Below are positions 29,479 to 38,272 of a stretch of 64,000 bases of DNA, piece by piece. A model generated the notes under the pieces. It did no database searches. It was not told the DNA's origin and worked only from the letters and a program-made list of their open reading frames with translations. The DNA is from CAWFXC01 sp963819735. Lineage in GTDB: Bacteria; Actinomycetota; Acidimicrobiia; IMCC26256; DASPTH01. The stretch lies in NCBI GenBank assembly GCA_963819735.1, contig CAWFXC010000001.1, forward strand, positions 1,612,001-1,676,000, written 5' to 3'. Each line of letters begins with the position of its first letter. The stretch's first letter is position 1. Both the position numbers and the translations under genes were made by a program.

Positions 29479-30609
29479 ATGTCGTCCGTCGTAGTTGCCC
29501 CCGACCGCTCCCGTTCCGCCGCTCGTGAAGCGGCGGAACGGGGACTTCGGGCCGCACGCCGGCTGCGATCGGCGGTGTCGACGCGTGTCTACCTGCCCGC
29601 GTTCTCGATCGTCGCCGTCGCGGCGATCCTGATCGGGATCGGGTGGGCGACGGGTTGGGGCGGTGCCGAGTTCGCCGGTTCGTCGACCGCACTGCGCGCG
29701 GTCGTGGCCGGTCCGGTCACGCTCGCGATCATCGGCGTCTTCCTCGTCGTGGAGCGCGTGTGGCCGGCGCAACCGCGGCCGCTCATCGCCCGCGGGCATC
29801 GCCACGACCTGCTCTTCATGGCGCTGAGCGTGACCATCCTCGTACCGCTCATCACCGCGCTCACGCTCTCGTTCGAGGCGGTCGTGCGCCGCGCGGTCCC
29901 GTGGATCGTCCTGCCGAAGATCGGCATGGTGCCGCAATGGGGTGTGATCGTCGTGCTGGTCGTCGCCATGGACTTCGGCAACTGGCTCGTGCATCTCGCT
30001 AACCACCGGGTCCGCATGCTGTGGCGGTTCCATGAGCTGCACCACTCGCAGGAAGACATGAGCGTGCTGACCGTCTTCCGCACCCATCCGCTGATTCACG
30101 TGTCGTACCTCGTCGCCGCGATTCCCGTGGTGGTGCTGTTGGCGAACGGCGTCATGTCGACGACGGTCCTCGTCGTCTACGGCGCAACCGTCGCGTTCGC
30201 CCACTCCAACACCCGGCTCGGGTTCGGGCCGCTCAAGCGGATCTTCGTCAGCCCGAACTTCCACCGCATCCACCACCAACTCGACGGCCCCGCCGACGTC
30301 AACCTCGGTTTTGCGCTGACGATCTGGGACCAGCTCTCCGGTCGGGCGGTGTTCCCCACGGAGGCGACGATCAGGAGCGACACTGGTCTCATGGGCCGAC
30401 CGCTCGTCGTCGAACAGGCAACTCCGGAAGCGCACCACCTGGCGGTCTTCGCCCGGCAGCTCGCGGCCCCGTTCCGCCCGATGCGCGTCGCCACCGACCT
30501 GCCGCCGGTGCGATCGAGCCCGCCGGTCGACGCCGACGACGCGAGCGAGCACGAAACCCGCGAGCACGAAACCCACGAGCGCGAAGCCCGCGAGCTGGCG
30601 TCGTGGTGA
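29479..30609 (+). CDS. sterol desaturase / fatty-acid hydroxylase family membrane protein
   Basis: A 376-residue polytopic membrane protein with the di-iron histidine motifs of the fatty acid hydroxylase superfamily: HLANH (H-x3-H), RFHELHHS and NFHRIHHQ. Four to six hydrophobic helices precede them. It hydroxylates or desaturates a lipid or sterol-like substrate. The tail repeats HETREHETHEREARE, encoded by short direct repeats. Its stop overlaps the GTG of the DoxX gene, so they are translationally coupled. Confidence 0.88.
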   Translation: MSSVVVAPDRSRSAAREAAERGLRAARRLRSAVSTRVYLPAFSIVAVAAILIGIGWATGWGGAEFAGSSTALRAVVAGPVTLAIIGVFLVVERVWPAQPRPLIARGHRHDLLFMALSVTILVPLITALTLSFEAVVRRAVPWIVLPKIGMVPQWGVIVVLVVAMDFGNWLVHLANHRVRMLWRFHELHHSQEDMSVLTVFRTHPLIHVSYLVAAIPVVVLLANGVMSTTVLVVYGATVAFAHSNTRLGFGPLKRIFVSPNFHRIHHQLDGPADVNLGFALTIWDQLSGRAVFPTEATIRSDTGLMGRPLVVEQATPEAHHLAVFARQLAAPFRPMRVATDLPPVRSSPPVDADDASEHETREHETHEREARELASW

Positions 30610-31133
30610 CGACCGCGGTCCCCGCGCAGCAGTCGCGCAGCCGCGCGCTGCTCGGTGCGCTGTTCAGCACCCGTACCGCGCCACTCCCCGCCGACTGCGC
30701 GCTCATCGCCGCCCGCATCGCGCTGGCCTGGATCTTCATATACCACGGGTCGCGGCGACTCTTCGGCTGGTTCGACGGCCCCGGCATCCACGCGTCCGGG
30801 CTCTACTTCGCCAACACCGCGCACCTCCATCCCGGTGAGTTCTTCGCGGTCGTCGGCGGCATCATCGAATTCGGCGGTGGCATCGCGCTGGCCCTCGGCC
30901 TGCTCTCGCGCCTCGCCGGCGCGGCGATCTTCGTCGACATGATGATGGCGATCGTCACCGTCACTTGGGCGAACGGGATCAACGCCACGGGCGGGAAGTC
31001 GGGCTACGAGCTGAACCTGTCGCTCGGTGTCCTCGCGCTCGTGATCGCCATCTTCGGCGCCGGCCGCTTCAGTATCGACGCGTTGATCGCCCGTCGCCTC
31101 CCTGATGGTCGACTCCGCTCCGCCCGCCCGTGA
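30603..31133 (+). CDS. DoxX-family membrane protein
   Basis: A 176-residue four-helix membrane protein. ALIAARIALAWIFIYHGSRR, FFAVVGGIIEFGGGIALALG, GAAIFVDMMMAIVTVTWANG and a C-terminal helix give the DoxX layout. The family includes quinone-linked and redox-related membrane proteins. The GTG start overlaps the sterol-desaturase stop by seven bases, so the two are one unit. Its last 11 codons and stop lie in the first copy of a 74-bp duplication. Confidence 0.85.
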   Translation: MVTTAVPAQQSRSRALLGALFSTRTAPLPADCALIAARIALAWIFIYHGSRRLFGWFDGPGIHASGLYFANTAHLHPGEFFAVVGGIIEFGGGIALALGLLSRLAGAAIFVDMMMAIVTVTWANGINATGGKSGYELNLSLGVLALVIAIFGAGRFSIDALIARRLPDGRLRSARP

Positions 31134-31248
31134 GCAGTCGGTCGGCGGCCGGCAGGCTCCGCTGCGTCTCCTGACCTGATGGTCGACTCCGCTCCGCCCG
31201 CCCGTGAGCAGTCGGTCGGCGGCCGGCAGGCTCCGCTGCGTCTCCTGA
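31101..31248. repeat. exact tandem duplication of 74 bp
   Basis: Two adjacent identical 74-bp copies (31101-31174 and 31175-31248). The first holds the end and stop of the DoxX gene; the second is spare and reaches the stop of the SnoaL-like gene. The identity argues for a recent duplication, or for an assembly artefact. Confidence 0.95.
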
Positions 31249-31657
31249 TCAGGCGCCGCCGTCCCACTGCGTGAGCGCAAGGTGCTCGAGCACGGCCGGG
31301 TCAGGCGGCGGTTCCCAGAACGCGCGCACGCGAGTCGACCAGACCGGCGTCGTTGACCCGATACAGCTCGATGCTCTCGACGCACACCGGCACCCCCGCC
31401 ACCGCGCCGTGGTTGCGCATGTACACCTGCGCTTCGTTGCCACATTCGATGACCTTGATCGGTTCGAGGATCCACCGCTTCTGATCCGTGAACGAGCGGT
31501 CCCACGCGTAGTCCGACATCACCTGCTTGCCGTGGCTCGCGACCGTTCCCGGCGGATCCTCGTACACGACGTCCTCGGCGAACAGCGCGAGCCACGCGTC
31601 CTTGTCCATCGCGTTCCAATGCCGCACGTGATCGAGGATCGCCTGGCGTGCACCCAT
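31249..31657 (-). pseudogene. SnoaL-like / NTF2-fold protein, one frameshift
   Basis: The first frame gives MGARQAILDHVRHWNAMDKD, LFAEDVVYEDPPGTV, YMRNHGAVAGVPVCVESIEL and YRVNDAGLVDS, then stops early at 31301. In the next frame RAFWEPPPDPAVLEHLALTQ and WDGGA continue to 31249, which is the family's normal end. A single-base indel at about 31323 in CGCGTGCGCGCG explains it. The joined product is 136 residues. The family includes cyclases, isomerases and ester hydrolases; no substrate can be named. Confidence 0.8.
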
Positions 31658-31725
31658 AGCTGAGCTCCAATCGTTCGACAGTTGTCGTTCGGCGGATGTC
31701 GTCTGCGAAGCCGCCGTATTCGGGG

Positions 31726-32373
31726 TCACCCGATGCGCAGTGCGGCGGGATCGACGCGAATGAACACCCCTTCGGCGCGCGCGGTCACCTCACCACCGAC
31801 GCTGATGGTGCCGACGGTGAACACCTTGCGGCCCTCGGTGCGGTCGACCCAGCTCTCCAGCACGAGGTCGGTGGCGATCGGGGTCGGGCGTTCGTAGCGG
31901 ATGGTCAGCGTTCCGGTGAACGCGCCGAGGCCGAGGCACGCGTTGACCGCGCCGAGGAGCTCGTCGAGCACCATCGCGACGACCCCGCCGTGCACCATTC
32001 CCGGCGGGCCGACGAAGGCGGCGGGAAGTGCCCCGGTCCCGTGCAGACGTTCGCCGTCGAACGCGAAAGTGAGCGGTGGGGCGATCGGGCTGAGGGGACC
32101 GACCACCGGGCTGTACGGGAAGAAGTGGCCGGGGTCGGCGCGCTCGAACTCCTTGGCGCCGGCGAGCGCGGTGCGCAGCGCGGTCTGCCCGGGGGTCCCT
32201 TCGACGTGATGGGGCGTGAGCAGATCGGCCGCCTCCTCGACGAGTGCGGTGACGCGCTCGAGCACGTCGACGGGCGCGTCGGCGGTACGGAGGGCGTCGA
32301 TCAGCGACCGGGTCGCGGCGACCGCGTCCAAGTTCTCGGCCCGGTGCGTGACCTGCGGTCCTGCTGCGCTCAT
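31726..32373 (-). CDS. PaaI-family thioesterase
   Basis: A 215-residue hot-dog protein. The core GPPGMVHGGVVAMVLDELLG has the PaaI motif HGG-x-x-x-x-x-x-D, with NACLGLGAFTGTLTIRYERP as the next strands. The N-terminal 90 residues are a helical extension. It probably hydrolyses acyl- or aryl-acetyl-CoA thioesters. Its start at 32373 is divergent from the substrate-binding protein, with the operator between them. Confidence 0.88.
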   Translation of the reverse strand: MSAAGPQVTHRAENLDAVAATRSLIDALRTADAPVDVLERVTALVEEAADLLTPHHVEGTPGQTALRTALAGAKEFERADPGHFFPYSPVVGPLSPIAPPLTFAFDGERLHGTGALPAAFVGPPGMVHGGVVAMVLDELLGAVNACLGLGAFTGTLTIRYERPTPIATDLVLESWVDRTEGRKVFTVGTISVGGEVTARAEGVFIRVDPAALRIG

Positions 32374-32505
32374 GTCGCTCCCTCGTGCCGCCGTGGCGGG
32401 CCGGATCGGGAGCGGACGCTACCGCGGGCCGCCGCGGCGCGACCCGTCCAGCCGTCCACCGCGGCCCTTGCCATCGAGCAAGGCCGACTCCTCTCATCCA
32501 AAAAC

Positions 32506-32519
32506 TGAGGGTATACTCA
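32506..32519. promoter_or_regulatory. putative TetR operator, copy 1
   Basis: TGAGGGTATACTCA, an inverted repeat TGAG...CTCA, 82 bp before the substrate-binding protein. It contains TATACT, a good -10 hexamer, so binding would block the promoter. Flanking AAAAC and ACTTTC are shared with the copy at 38227. Confidence 0.75.
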
Positions 32520-32600
32520 CTTTCGGAGTGAGCGGGGAGCAGGAGCTCGTACTGCGTGCGTCGGATGCGTACATCGGATTCGGCGATGGGGGGAACCTTC

Positions 32601-33929
32601 ATGAGCAGCAAGTTGCAGGTCGTGGTGACCGCAGGGACTGTCGTGGTGTTGGCGGCATTCGCGATCGCACCCGCGGGTGCGCAGTCGAGCTCGGAGAAGC
32701 CTCAGGCAACGGAGGTGGGTGTCACCGCGAACGAGATACATGTCGCGACGATCGCGGATGTCGACACGCCGTTGGCGCCGGGCCTGTTCGAGGGCGCGAA
32801 GTACGGTGCTCTCGGTGCGGCCCGCTATCTGAACAGCAAGGCCGGTGGGGGAGGGATCGCGGGCCGGAAGATCGTTGTCGACTTCCTCGACTCCCAGCTC
32901 AACGCCAACAAGTCGCGCAACTCCGTGATCACTGCGTGCCAGAACGATTTCGCCATGGTCGGCAACGCGATGGTGTTCCTCACGAGCGCAGACGACATCA
33001 AGGGCTGCGTCGACAAGGCCGGCGCCGTCACGGGCCTCCCGGACATGCCGTCGTTCACAGCAGGGGTTGTGGAAAGCTGTGCGCCCACCACGTACGGCGT
33101 GAACCCGCCGCAGCTTCATTGCGACACCGCAACGAAGACTCCGCAGGAGTACACCTCGAGCAAAGCCGGTGCGCCGTACTTCGTGAAGAAGTTCGGGAAG
33201 CGCCATCTTCACGGCGTGATGCTCTTCGGCAATGACACCAAGGACGCCGAACGTGGCTCACGGGGGCTGCTCGACTCTTTCCTGAGCGCAGGCATCAAGG
33301 CGGACCAGTACAAGGGGTTCTCGTCGACGACGACGCAGAGCGGATACACGGGCGTGGTCGCGCAGATGAAGGTCGACAAGTCCAACATCGTCGACAACGT
33401 CACCGTGGCACCCGAGCTCCTTCGTTCTGAGATGCAACTCCAGGGCATGAACCTCGACGACGTCGTCTATCAATGCTCGTGCTACGGGGAGAAGTACCGG
33501 ACGAACCCGGTGCTCGAAGGGGTCTACATCTGGGGTTACACGCTGCCGATCGAGGAGGCGTCCTCGAACGCGATGTTGCAGACGTTCCTGAAGTACGTAC
33601 CACGCGACAAAGCAGACGGGTTCGCGCAGTACGCGTGGTCCGGCATGCTTGCCTTCGCTCAAGCCGCGAAGGCAGTCGTCGCGAAAGATGGCGTGAACGG
33701 GCTGACGCGCACCAACTTCTTGAAGCATGGTGTGACCACGCTCACCAAGTTCGACGCCGGAGGGATGCTCGGCACCGTGAACATCGCCGACCACGTCCCC
33801 ACCGACTGCAGCATGCTCCTCGAGCTCAAGAACAAGAAGTACGAGCGACTGTGGCCGACGAAGAAGGGCACGTTCGACTGTTCGCCATCGAATCTCGCGA
33901 CCATCAAGGCCGACTACATCGGCGGTTAG
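32601..33929 (+). CDS. ABC transporter substrate-binding protein (Leu/Ile/Val-binding type)
   Basis: A 442-residue exported protein. Signal peptide MSSKLQVVVTAGTVVVLAAF, with cleavage near AGAQ; no lipobox. The mature part, VGVTANEIHVATIADVDTPL and GAKYGALGAARYLNSKAGGG, is the periplasmic binding protein type 1 fold of branched-chain-type transporters, with a second lobe from about 200. The permease and ATPase genes are not in the window. It captures a small organic solute, which the neighbours suggest is degraded by the cluster. ATG 32601 follows GGGGG. Confidence 0.85.
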   Translation: MSSKLQVVVTAGTVVVLAAFAIAPAGAQSSSEKPQATEVGVTANEIHVATIADVDTPLAPGLFEGAKYGALGAARYLNSKAGGGGIAGRKIVVDFLDSQLNANKSRNSVITACQNDFAMVGNAMVFLTSADDIKGCVDKAGAVTGLPDMPSFTAGVVESCAPTTYGVNPPQLHCDTATKTPQEYTSSKAGAPYFVKKFGKRHLHGVMLFGNDTKDAERGSRGLLDSFLSAGIKADQYKGFSSTTTQSGYTGVVAQMKVDKSNIVDNVTVAPELLRSEMQLQGMNLDDVVYQCSCYGEKYRTNPVLEGVYIWGYTLPIEEASSNAMLQTFLKYVPRDKADGFAQYAWSGMLAFAQAAKAVVAKDGVNGLTRTNFLKHGVTTLTKFDAGGMLGTVNIADHVPTDCSMLLELKNKKYERLWPTKKGTFDCSPSNLATIKADYIGG

Positions 33930-34016
33930 CCGACCGACGAGCGTGCGGCGGCACCGACCGACCGACGAGCTGCCGGCCTGAGCTCCGCGACTGCACGGGA
34001 TGTGAGGACAACCCCG

Positions 34017-34724
34017 ATGGACAAGATCATGTGGACGTTGGCACGAGACCACGGCACCGACATCGACGAGTTCCAACAGTCGGTGCTGCAGGACTTCGCG
34101 CCCGAGGCCGGTCGGCTCGTGTCCTCTACGGAAGAGGTCCGGGTCACACTCCAGGACCCCAGCGCGTACAGCGGAGCGGTCATCGACCTCGGCGACGGGG
34201 AACGTCCAGTCGATGCCGCACTCGAGCTCGTCGCCGCAGACTCCTACGTCGCGCTCGACGACGTCAACGAGTATCTGGAGGCGCGCTGTGGTCACGTACA
34301 GGGTTGGCGCGTGCGACCGAACCTGATCTACGACGCGTCGACGCCGGTGGTGCTCGGTGCACCGTCGGCGTTTTCGAACATCTTCTGTTTCGTGCAACGA
34401 CTGGACGGCACCGCTCCCGACCATTTCGATCGGAATTGGTCCATCCACGCCGGGCACGCCGACGGCCAAGAGGCCGAGAGCGACGCGTCGCGTGCGGAGC
34501 GTCGCCGGGAAGAGGCAGCCGGCCCCGGCCAGCTCTATCGTCAGAACCGGGTGCTCGAACCGGTCACACCGACCGCGTGGCTCATCCATGGCTACACGCA
34601 GCTCCAGTTCCCGTTCCTTCTGCCGTCGGTGGGCGACGAGCCGTACGCGCGGGAGCGGGGCGAGGAACCGTTCGACCGGTGGCCACCCCGGATCCTTCAA
34701 GGCCACGAATACCGGATTCGGTGA
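34017..34724 (+). CDS. conserved protein, possibly EthD-like dimeric alpha/beta barrel
   Basis: A 235-residue protein. KIMWTLARDHGTDIDEFQQS and NWSIHAGHADGQEAESDASR, then LYRQNRVLEPVTPTAWLIHG, are reminiscent of EthD-type dimeric barrels, which have a W...HA and QNR pattern. The family call is tentative. It is 5 bp upstream of the SDR and 87 bp after the substrate-binding gene, so one operon is likely. ATG 34017; a GTG at 34002 is possible. Confidence 0.65.
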   Translation: MDKIMWTLARDHGTDIDEFQQSVLQDFAPEAGRLVSSTEEVRVTLQDPSAYSGAVIDLGDGERPVDAALELVAADSYVALDDVNEYLEARCGHVQGWRVRPNLIYDASTPVVLGAPSAFSNIFCFVQRLDGTAPDHFDRNWSIHAGHADGQEAESDASRAERRREEAAGPGQLYRQNRVLEPVTPTAWLIHGYTQLQFPFLLPSVGDEPYARERGEEPFDRWPPRILQGHEYRIR

Positions 34725-34728
34725 CGGG

Positions 34729-35649
34729 ATGAGCGTGCTACGAGGTGGCGTCGCCGTCGTCACCGGCGGCGCGGGAACGGGTGCAGGACTCGGTCGAGGT
34801 CTGGTCCGACGACTCGGCCAGCAAGGCATGCGCGTCGCGATTCTGGACATCGATCACGACGCGGCCGAAGACCTTGCGACGGAACTGCGTGCGGAAGATG
34901 TCGACGCGATCGCGGGGAGAATCGACGTCACCGACGAACGCAGCGTGCGAGCGGCGGCTTCTCTGGTGCGAGAGGCGTATAGCGGCTGCAACGTGTTGTG
35001 TGCACATGTCGGTGGTGGTGGCCAGGGCAGATTCGAGACCTGCGCGCTCGACGAGTGGCGCGCCGCGCTCGAGGTGATGGTCTTGGGGACGGTCGCGACC
35101 GTCCAGGCATTCCTGCCGCTCCTGCGTACGACTCCCGGATACCGACGCATCGTCATCACCTCTTCGGCGGCTGCGCTCGCGCCGGGACGCTTCCAGGGTC
35201 CCTACCGCGCGGCGAAGGCCGCGGTCACCGCGATCGGTGAGACCCTCGATCTCGAGCTCGGGGCCGAAGGCATCGGCACCACGATCGCGTTCCCGAGTGG
35301 GATGCTCCCGCCCGAGCTCCTCGAACTCGTGCGATCGTCCGACGTTCTCGACTCCGACGCGATGGATCCGGTCGTGAGCGCGATCGCGGAGGAGATGGCC
35401 CCTGAGGCGCCCGATATCGCCACGGGAGATCAGGCCGCCGCCGCCGTCGTCGAAGCCATCGAGAGGTCCGAGCGGTACGTGGTGACCCACGGCGTGACCG
35501 TCGCTCGCGTCGCACGGGCACGCCACGTGCTGCTCGACGAGGCGTTCCGGGACGTGGCGCGACGCCACGACGCCGCGTTGTCCGAAGGTTCAGCCGTGAG
35601 TGATCGTGGCGCCGGCGGCCTCGTAGCAGGCGCGGACGAGCATGCCTGA
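34729..35649 (+). CDS. short-chain dehydrogenase/reductase
   Basis: A 306-residue SDR. The nucleotide-binding motif TGGAGTGAGLGRGL, ITSSAAALAPGRFQ and YRAAKAA (Tyr-x3-Lys) are present. It oxidises or reduces an alcohol/ketone with NAD(P). Its last 60 bases overlap the 3' end of the convergent serine-hydrolase gene, so one of the two stops may be read-through or both are real. The start follows the EthD-like stop by 4 bp. The C-terminus AVSDRGAGGLVAGADEHA is unlike a typical SDR end. Confidence 0.87.
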   Translation: MSVLRGGVAVVTGGAGTGAGLGRGLVRRLGQQGMRVAILDIDHDAAEDLATELRAEDVDAIAGRIDVTDERSVRAAASLVREAYSGCNVLCAHVGGGGQGRFETCALDEWRAALEVMVLGTVATVQAFLPLLRTTPGYRRIVITSSAAALAPGRFQGPYRAAKAAVTAIGETLDLELGAEGIGTTIAFPSGMLPPELLELVRSSDVLDSDAMDPVVSAIAEEMAPEAPDIATGDQAAAAVVEAIERSERYVVTHGVTVARVARARHVLLDEAFRDVARRHDAALSEGSAVSDRGAGGLVAGADEHA

Positions 35650-36783
35650 GCGCGCATCGAGTGGGGCGCCGAGCCCCATCTTGTTCATCACGTAACCAAC
35701 CGCGATGCCGTGCTCGGGGTCGGCGAAGCCGACCGAACCTCCGGCGCCGGAGTGGCCGAACGCACCGGCGCCGCCCATCGGCGCGAATGGTGACGCCGAC
35801 TGGAAACCGAGTGCGATCGTGGTTTCGATGTCCAGGCCGGGGAACGACAGCACGCGATCGTTGCCCGAGGTCTGCAACGCACGAGCAATGTCGACCTGCT
35901 CGGCGGTGAGCAGCGCCTCCCCCGGCCCTCCCTCGACCGGGCCGATCAGCCCGGCGTAGAACCGCGCCAGTGACCGTGCATTCGTGATCCCGTTCGCGGC
36001 TGGAAGTTCCGTGGCATGGAACGCGCGGCGGTTGGCGAGCAGCCCGAGGTCTTCGTCGAATGCCCCGTTGAGGGTCATCGCCCGAACGATGAGCGCATCG
36101 GTGCCGAGCGCGTCAGCGAGGTCGAAGCCTTCCAGGGCGTCCGAATCCATCGGAATCATCGGCGCCACCCGTGGCTCCAACTCGTCGGGGAGCCCGATCC
36201 AGAACTCAAGTGCCAGCGGTTCGGCGAACTCCTCGTGAAACAGCGTGCCGGCGCTTCGGCCGTCAACGCGGCGGATGAGCTCACCGACGAGATAGCCGTA
36301 CGTGAGCGCGTGGTAGCCGTGCGCCGTTCCCGGTTCCCAGAGCGGGGCTTGCACCTCGAGCGCGCGGATCACGGGCTCCCATCCGAAGGCCTCGTCACGG
36401 CTCAGCGCGGCGTCGATGGTGGGCAAGCCGGCCTGATGGCTGAGCAGCCACCGCACCGGGATGCGTTCCTTCCCCGCCTGGCCGAACTCCGGCCAATAGT
36501 CGATGACCGGTGCGTCGATGTCGAGTAGCCCGCGCTGCGCGAGGAGATGCGCGCACGCGGCCGTCGGCCCTTTCGTCGACGAGAAGACCACCTGCAAGGT
36601 GTCGGCGTCGTACGCCGCTCCCGTGTCGGTGCGCATGCCGCCCCAGAGGTCGACCACCTTGGTGCCCTCGATGTAGACCGCGAACGCGGCGCCGACCTCG
36701 CCGAACGCGTCGAAGTTCCGTGCGAATGCCTCGCGCACACCTTCGAAACCAGACTCGCCCGAACCCCCGATCTCTGCGCCCAT
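35590..36783 (-). CDS. serine hydrolase of the beta-lactamase / EstB type
   Basis: A 397-residue protein with the SxxK nucleophile motif at Ser68-x-x-Lys71 (FSSTKG), a tyrosine loop HGYHALTYG at about 157 (the YxN position, Asn replaced) and a C-terminal HSGAGGSVGF like the KTG box. It is the carboxylesterase/penicillin-binding-like family, active on esters or amides. It is cytoplasmic; no signal peptide. It sits 81 bp downstream of the amidohydrolase in the same direction. Confidence 0.9.
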   Translation of the reverse strand: MGAEIGGSGESGFEGVREAFARNFDAFGEVGAAFAVYIEGTKVVDLWGGMRTDTGAAYDADTLQVVFSSTKGPTAACAHLLAQRGLLDIDAPVIDYWPEFGQAGKERIPVRWLLSHQAGLPTIDAALSRDEAFGWEPVIRALEVQAPLWEPGTAHGYHALTYGYLVGELIRRVDGRSAGTLFHEEFAEPLALEFWIGLPDELEPRVAPMIPMDSDALEGFDLADALGTDALIVRAMTLNGAFDEDLGLLANRRAFHATELPAANGITNARSLARFYAGLIGPVEGGPGEALLTAEQVDIARALQTSGNDRVLSFPGLDIETTIALGFQSASPFAPMGGAGAFGHSGAGGSVGFADPEHGIAVGYVMNKMGLGAPLDARSGMLVRACYEAAGATITHG

Positions 36784-36864
36784 TCGTGACTCCCCGCTCC
36801 TACTGGCCCGCCGAGATCCGGATGCTTGTTCGCGGAACGGACGACACCTGCACGGTCAACCAAC

Positions 36865-38124
36865 TCAGATGTGATTCAACAGACTCGTCAGGTCGTCGGC
36901 TTCCCAGAACGGTGAACCGATGGCGTCGGGCGGGGTGTCGAGTCGAGTGTGGACGTCGGTCGCGGGTGGTCCGATGCGAGCCGCGAAGGGTGTCAGCGTG
37001 TCGAGGTCGAACCGGTACACGTCGGCGGCGGTGCCGGCGAGGAGCATGCGCAGCGTTGCGTCGTCGATGTCTGCGAAGTTCGCACGCAACCCATCGACTG
37101 TGTGACCCGTCGCACCTTCCGGGTGTGGGAAGTCGTGGCCCCACATGACTCGATCCGCACCGAGCACGTTGATCCAGTGCACCTCGTGCGGCGACAGGAT
37201 GCTCGCGCCGACGTAGCAGTTTCGCCGAAAGTACTCGAACGGGGTGAGGCTGAGCGCGTCAGTGGTCTCCGTGCCGAAGGCCATGGAGAAGTTCAACTGT
37301 CGTGGGGTGTCGGCGAAGCGAGACTGCACGATCCGAAGCTGCCGGGTCATTCGTTCGAGGTCCTCGACGACCCATCGCAGGCCTGGCATCTCGGTCCACA
37401 CGACTGTGAGGTCGGGATGTCTCTCGAACACGCCACCGACGATGAGGTGGCTCAGGGTGAGGCGAGTCCAGAGCTCATGGTCGACGTAGGTCACCGCCTT
37501 CGCCGCGTCCTGTCCGGGGCTGGGATCGGGGCTCCCGGATCCTTGGTGCTGATGGATCGGCAGGCCGAGATCGACCGCGGCGCTCCACAGTGCGTCGTAG
37601 CGTTCGTGGTAATAGGGCTCAACCGGGTGGTTCGGTGGGACGGCAGGGAGCATGACGCCGCCGATCGCGGGCTGTGTCGACGCCCACCCCATCTCTGCGA
37701 CGGCGGCTTCGACGTCGTTCGGGAGCAGTTGCACCAAACCACGTGCTCGATCCGGGGCCTGACCGCAGAAGTCGACGAGCCAGCGGTTGTGCGCCTGGAG
37801 CCCAGCCCATCTGCGATCCAGGCTCGTGCGATCGCGTGGTACGCCGCTGAGGTGCGCCAGAATGTCGTAGAAGGGCGGCAACGTGTTCGGGAAGACGACT
37901 TCCCCCGTTACGCCCTCGGCGTCGAGGGCACGCATCCGTGCGGCCGAATCCCAGTTCCGGTCGTCGGTAGTGTCGAACCACGGGTTCGTGATCTGCGCGA
38001 GCCACTCGTCGAACTCGACGTGCCATCGCGCCGGGAGGTAATCGCGGTACTGCGCGGCCGGTGCACCTGCGTGCGCATCGGACGAGATGATCATCAACCG
38101 ATCGATCGAGTTCCATGCCACCAT
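36865..38124 (-). CDS. amidohydrolase-family protein (ACMSD-like)
   Basis: A 419-residue TIM-barrel protein of the amidohydrolase 2 superfamily, which includes decarboxylases and hydrolases. Metal-binding motifs: Asp-Ala-His at 16-18 (SSDAHAG), PIHQHQGSG, and GHDFPHPEG near the end. LSHLIVGGVFERHPDLTVVW and MFGTETTDA-type regions complete the fold. It is divergent from TetR with the operator between. It and the serine hydrolase are one unit. Confidence 0.9.
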   Translation of the reverse strand: MVAWNSIDRLMIISSDAHAGAPAAQYRDYLPARWHVEFDEWLAQITNPWFDTTDDRNWDSAARMRALDAEGVTGEVVFPNTLPPFYDILAHLSGVPRDRTSLDRRWAGLQAHNRWLVDFCGQAPDRARGLVQLLPNDVEAAVAEMGWASTQPAIGGVMLPAVPPNHPVEPYYHERYDALWSAAVDLGLPIHQHQGSGSPDPSPGQDAAKAVTYVDHELWTRLTLSHLIVGGVFERHPDLTVVWTEMPGLRWVVEDLERMTRQLRIVQSRFADTPRQLNFSMAFGTETTDALSLTPFEYFRRNCYVGASILSPHEVHWINVLGADRVMWGHDFPHPEGATGHTVDGLRANFADIDDATLRMLLAGTAADVYRFDLDTLTPFAARIGPPATDVHTRLDTPPDAIGSPFWEADDLTSLLNHI

Positions 38125-38226
38125 CGTGAGCTCTCCTCGCTGCAGTCACGATCGTGGTGTCCGGGAGACGACGTTCCACCCGGTAGACCATACGAATGCG
38201 TGATCGCCCCTCGCGGAGCCAAAACA

Positions 38227-38240
38227 TGAGGATATACTCA
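38227..38240. promoter_or_regulatory. putative TetR operator, copy 2
   Basis: TGAGGATATACTCA, 33 bp before the TetR gene and in the divergent region before the amidohydrolase gene. With AAAAC before and ACTTTC after it matches the copy at 32506 except for one base and one inserted base. It overlaps TATACT, a -10-like hexamer. Confidence 0.75.
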
Positions 38241-38272
38241 CTTTCAGCGCACGGCAAGGCGGAGCCACCGCT

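Noticed and set aside
29254..30576. Minus-strand open frame antisense to the sterol-desaturase gene
   Set aside because: The plus strand has complete histidine motifs and hydrophobic helices; the minus frame is charged and has no motif.
33258..34850. Long minus-strand frame across the substrate-binding and EthD-like genes
   Set aside because: No motif, and both plus-strand genes are well supported.
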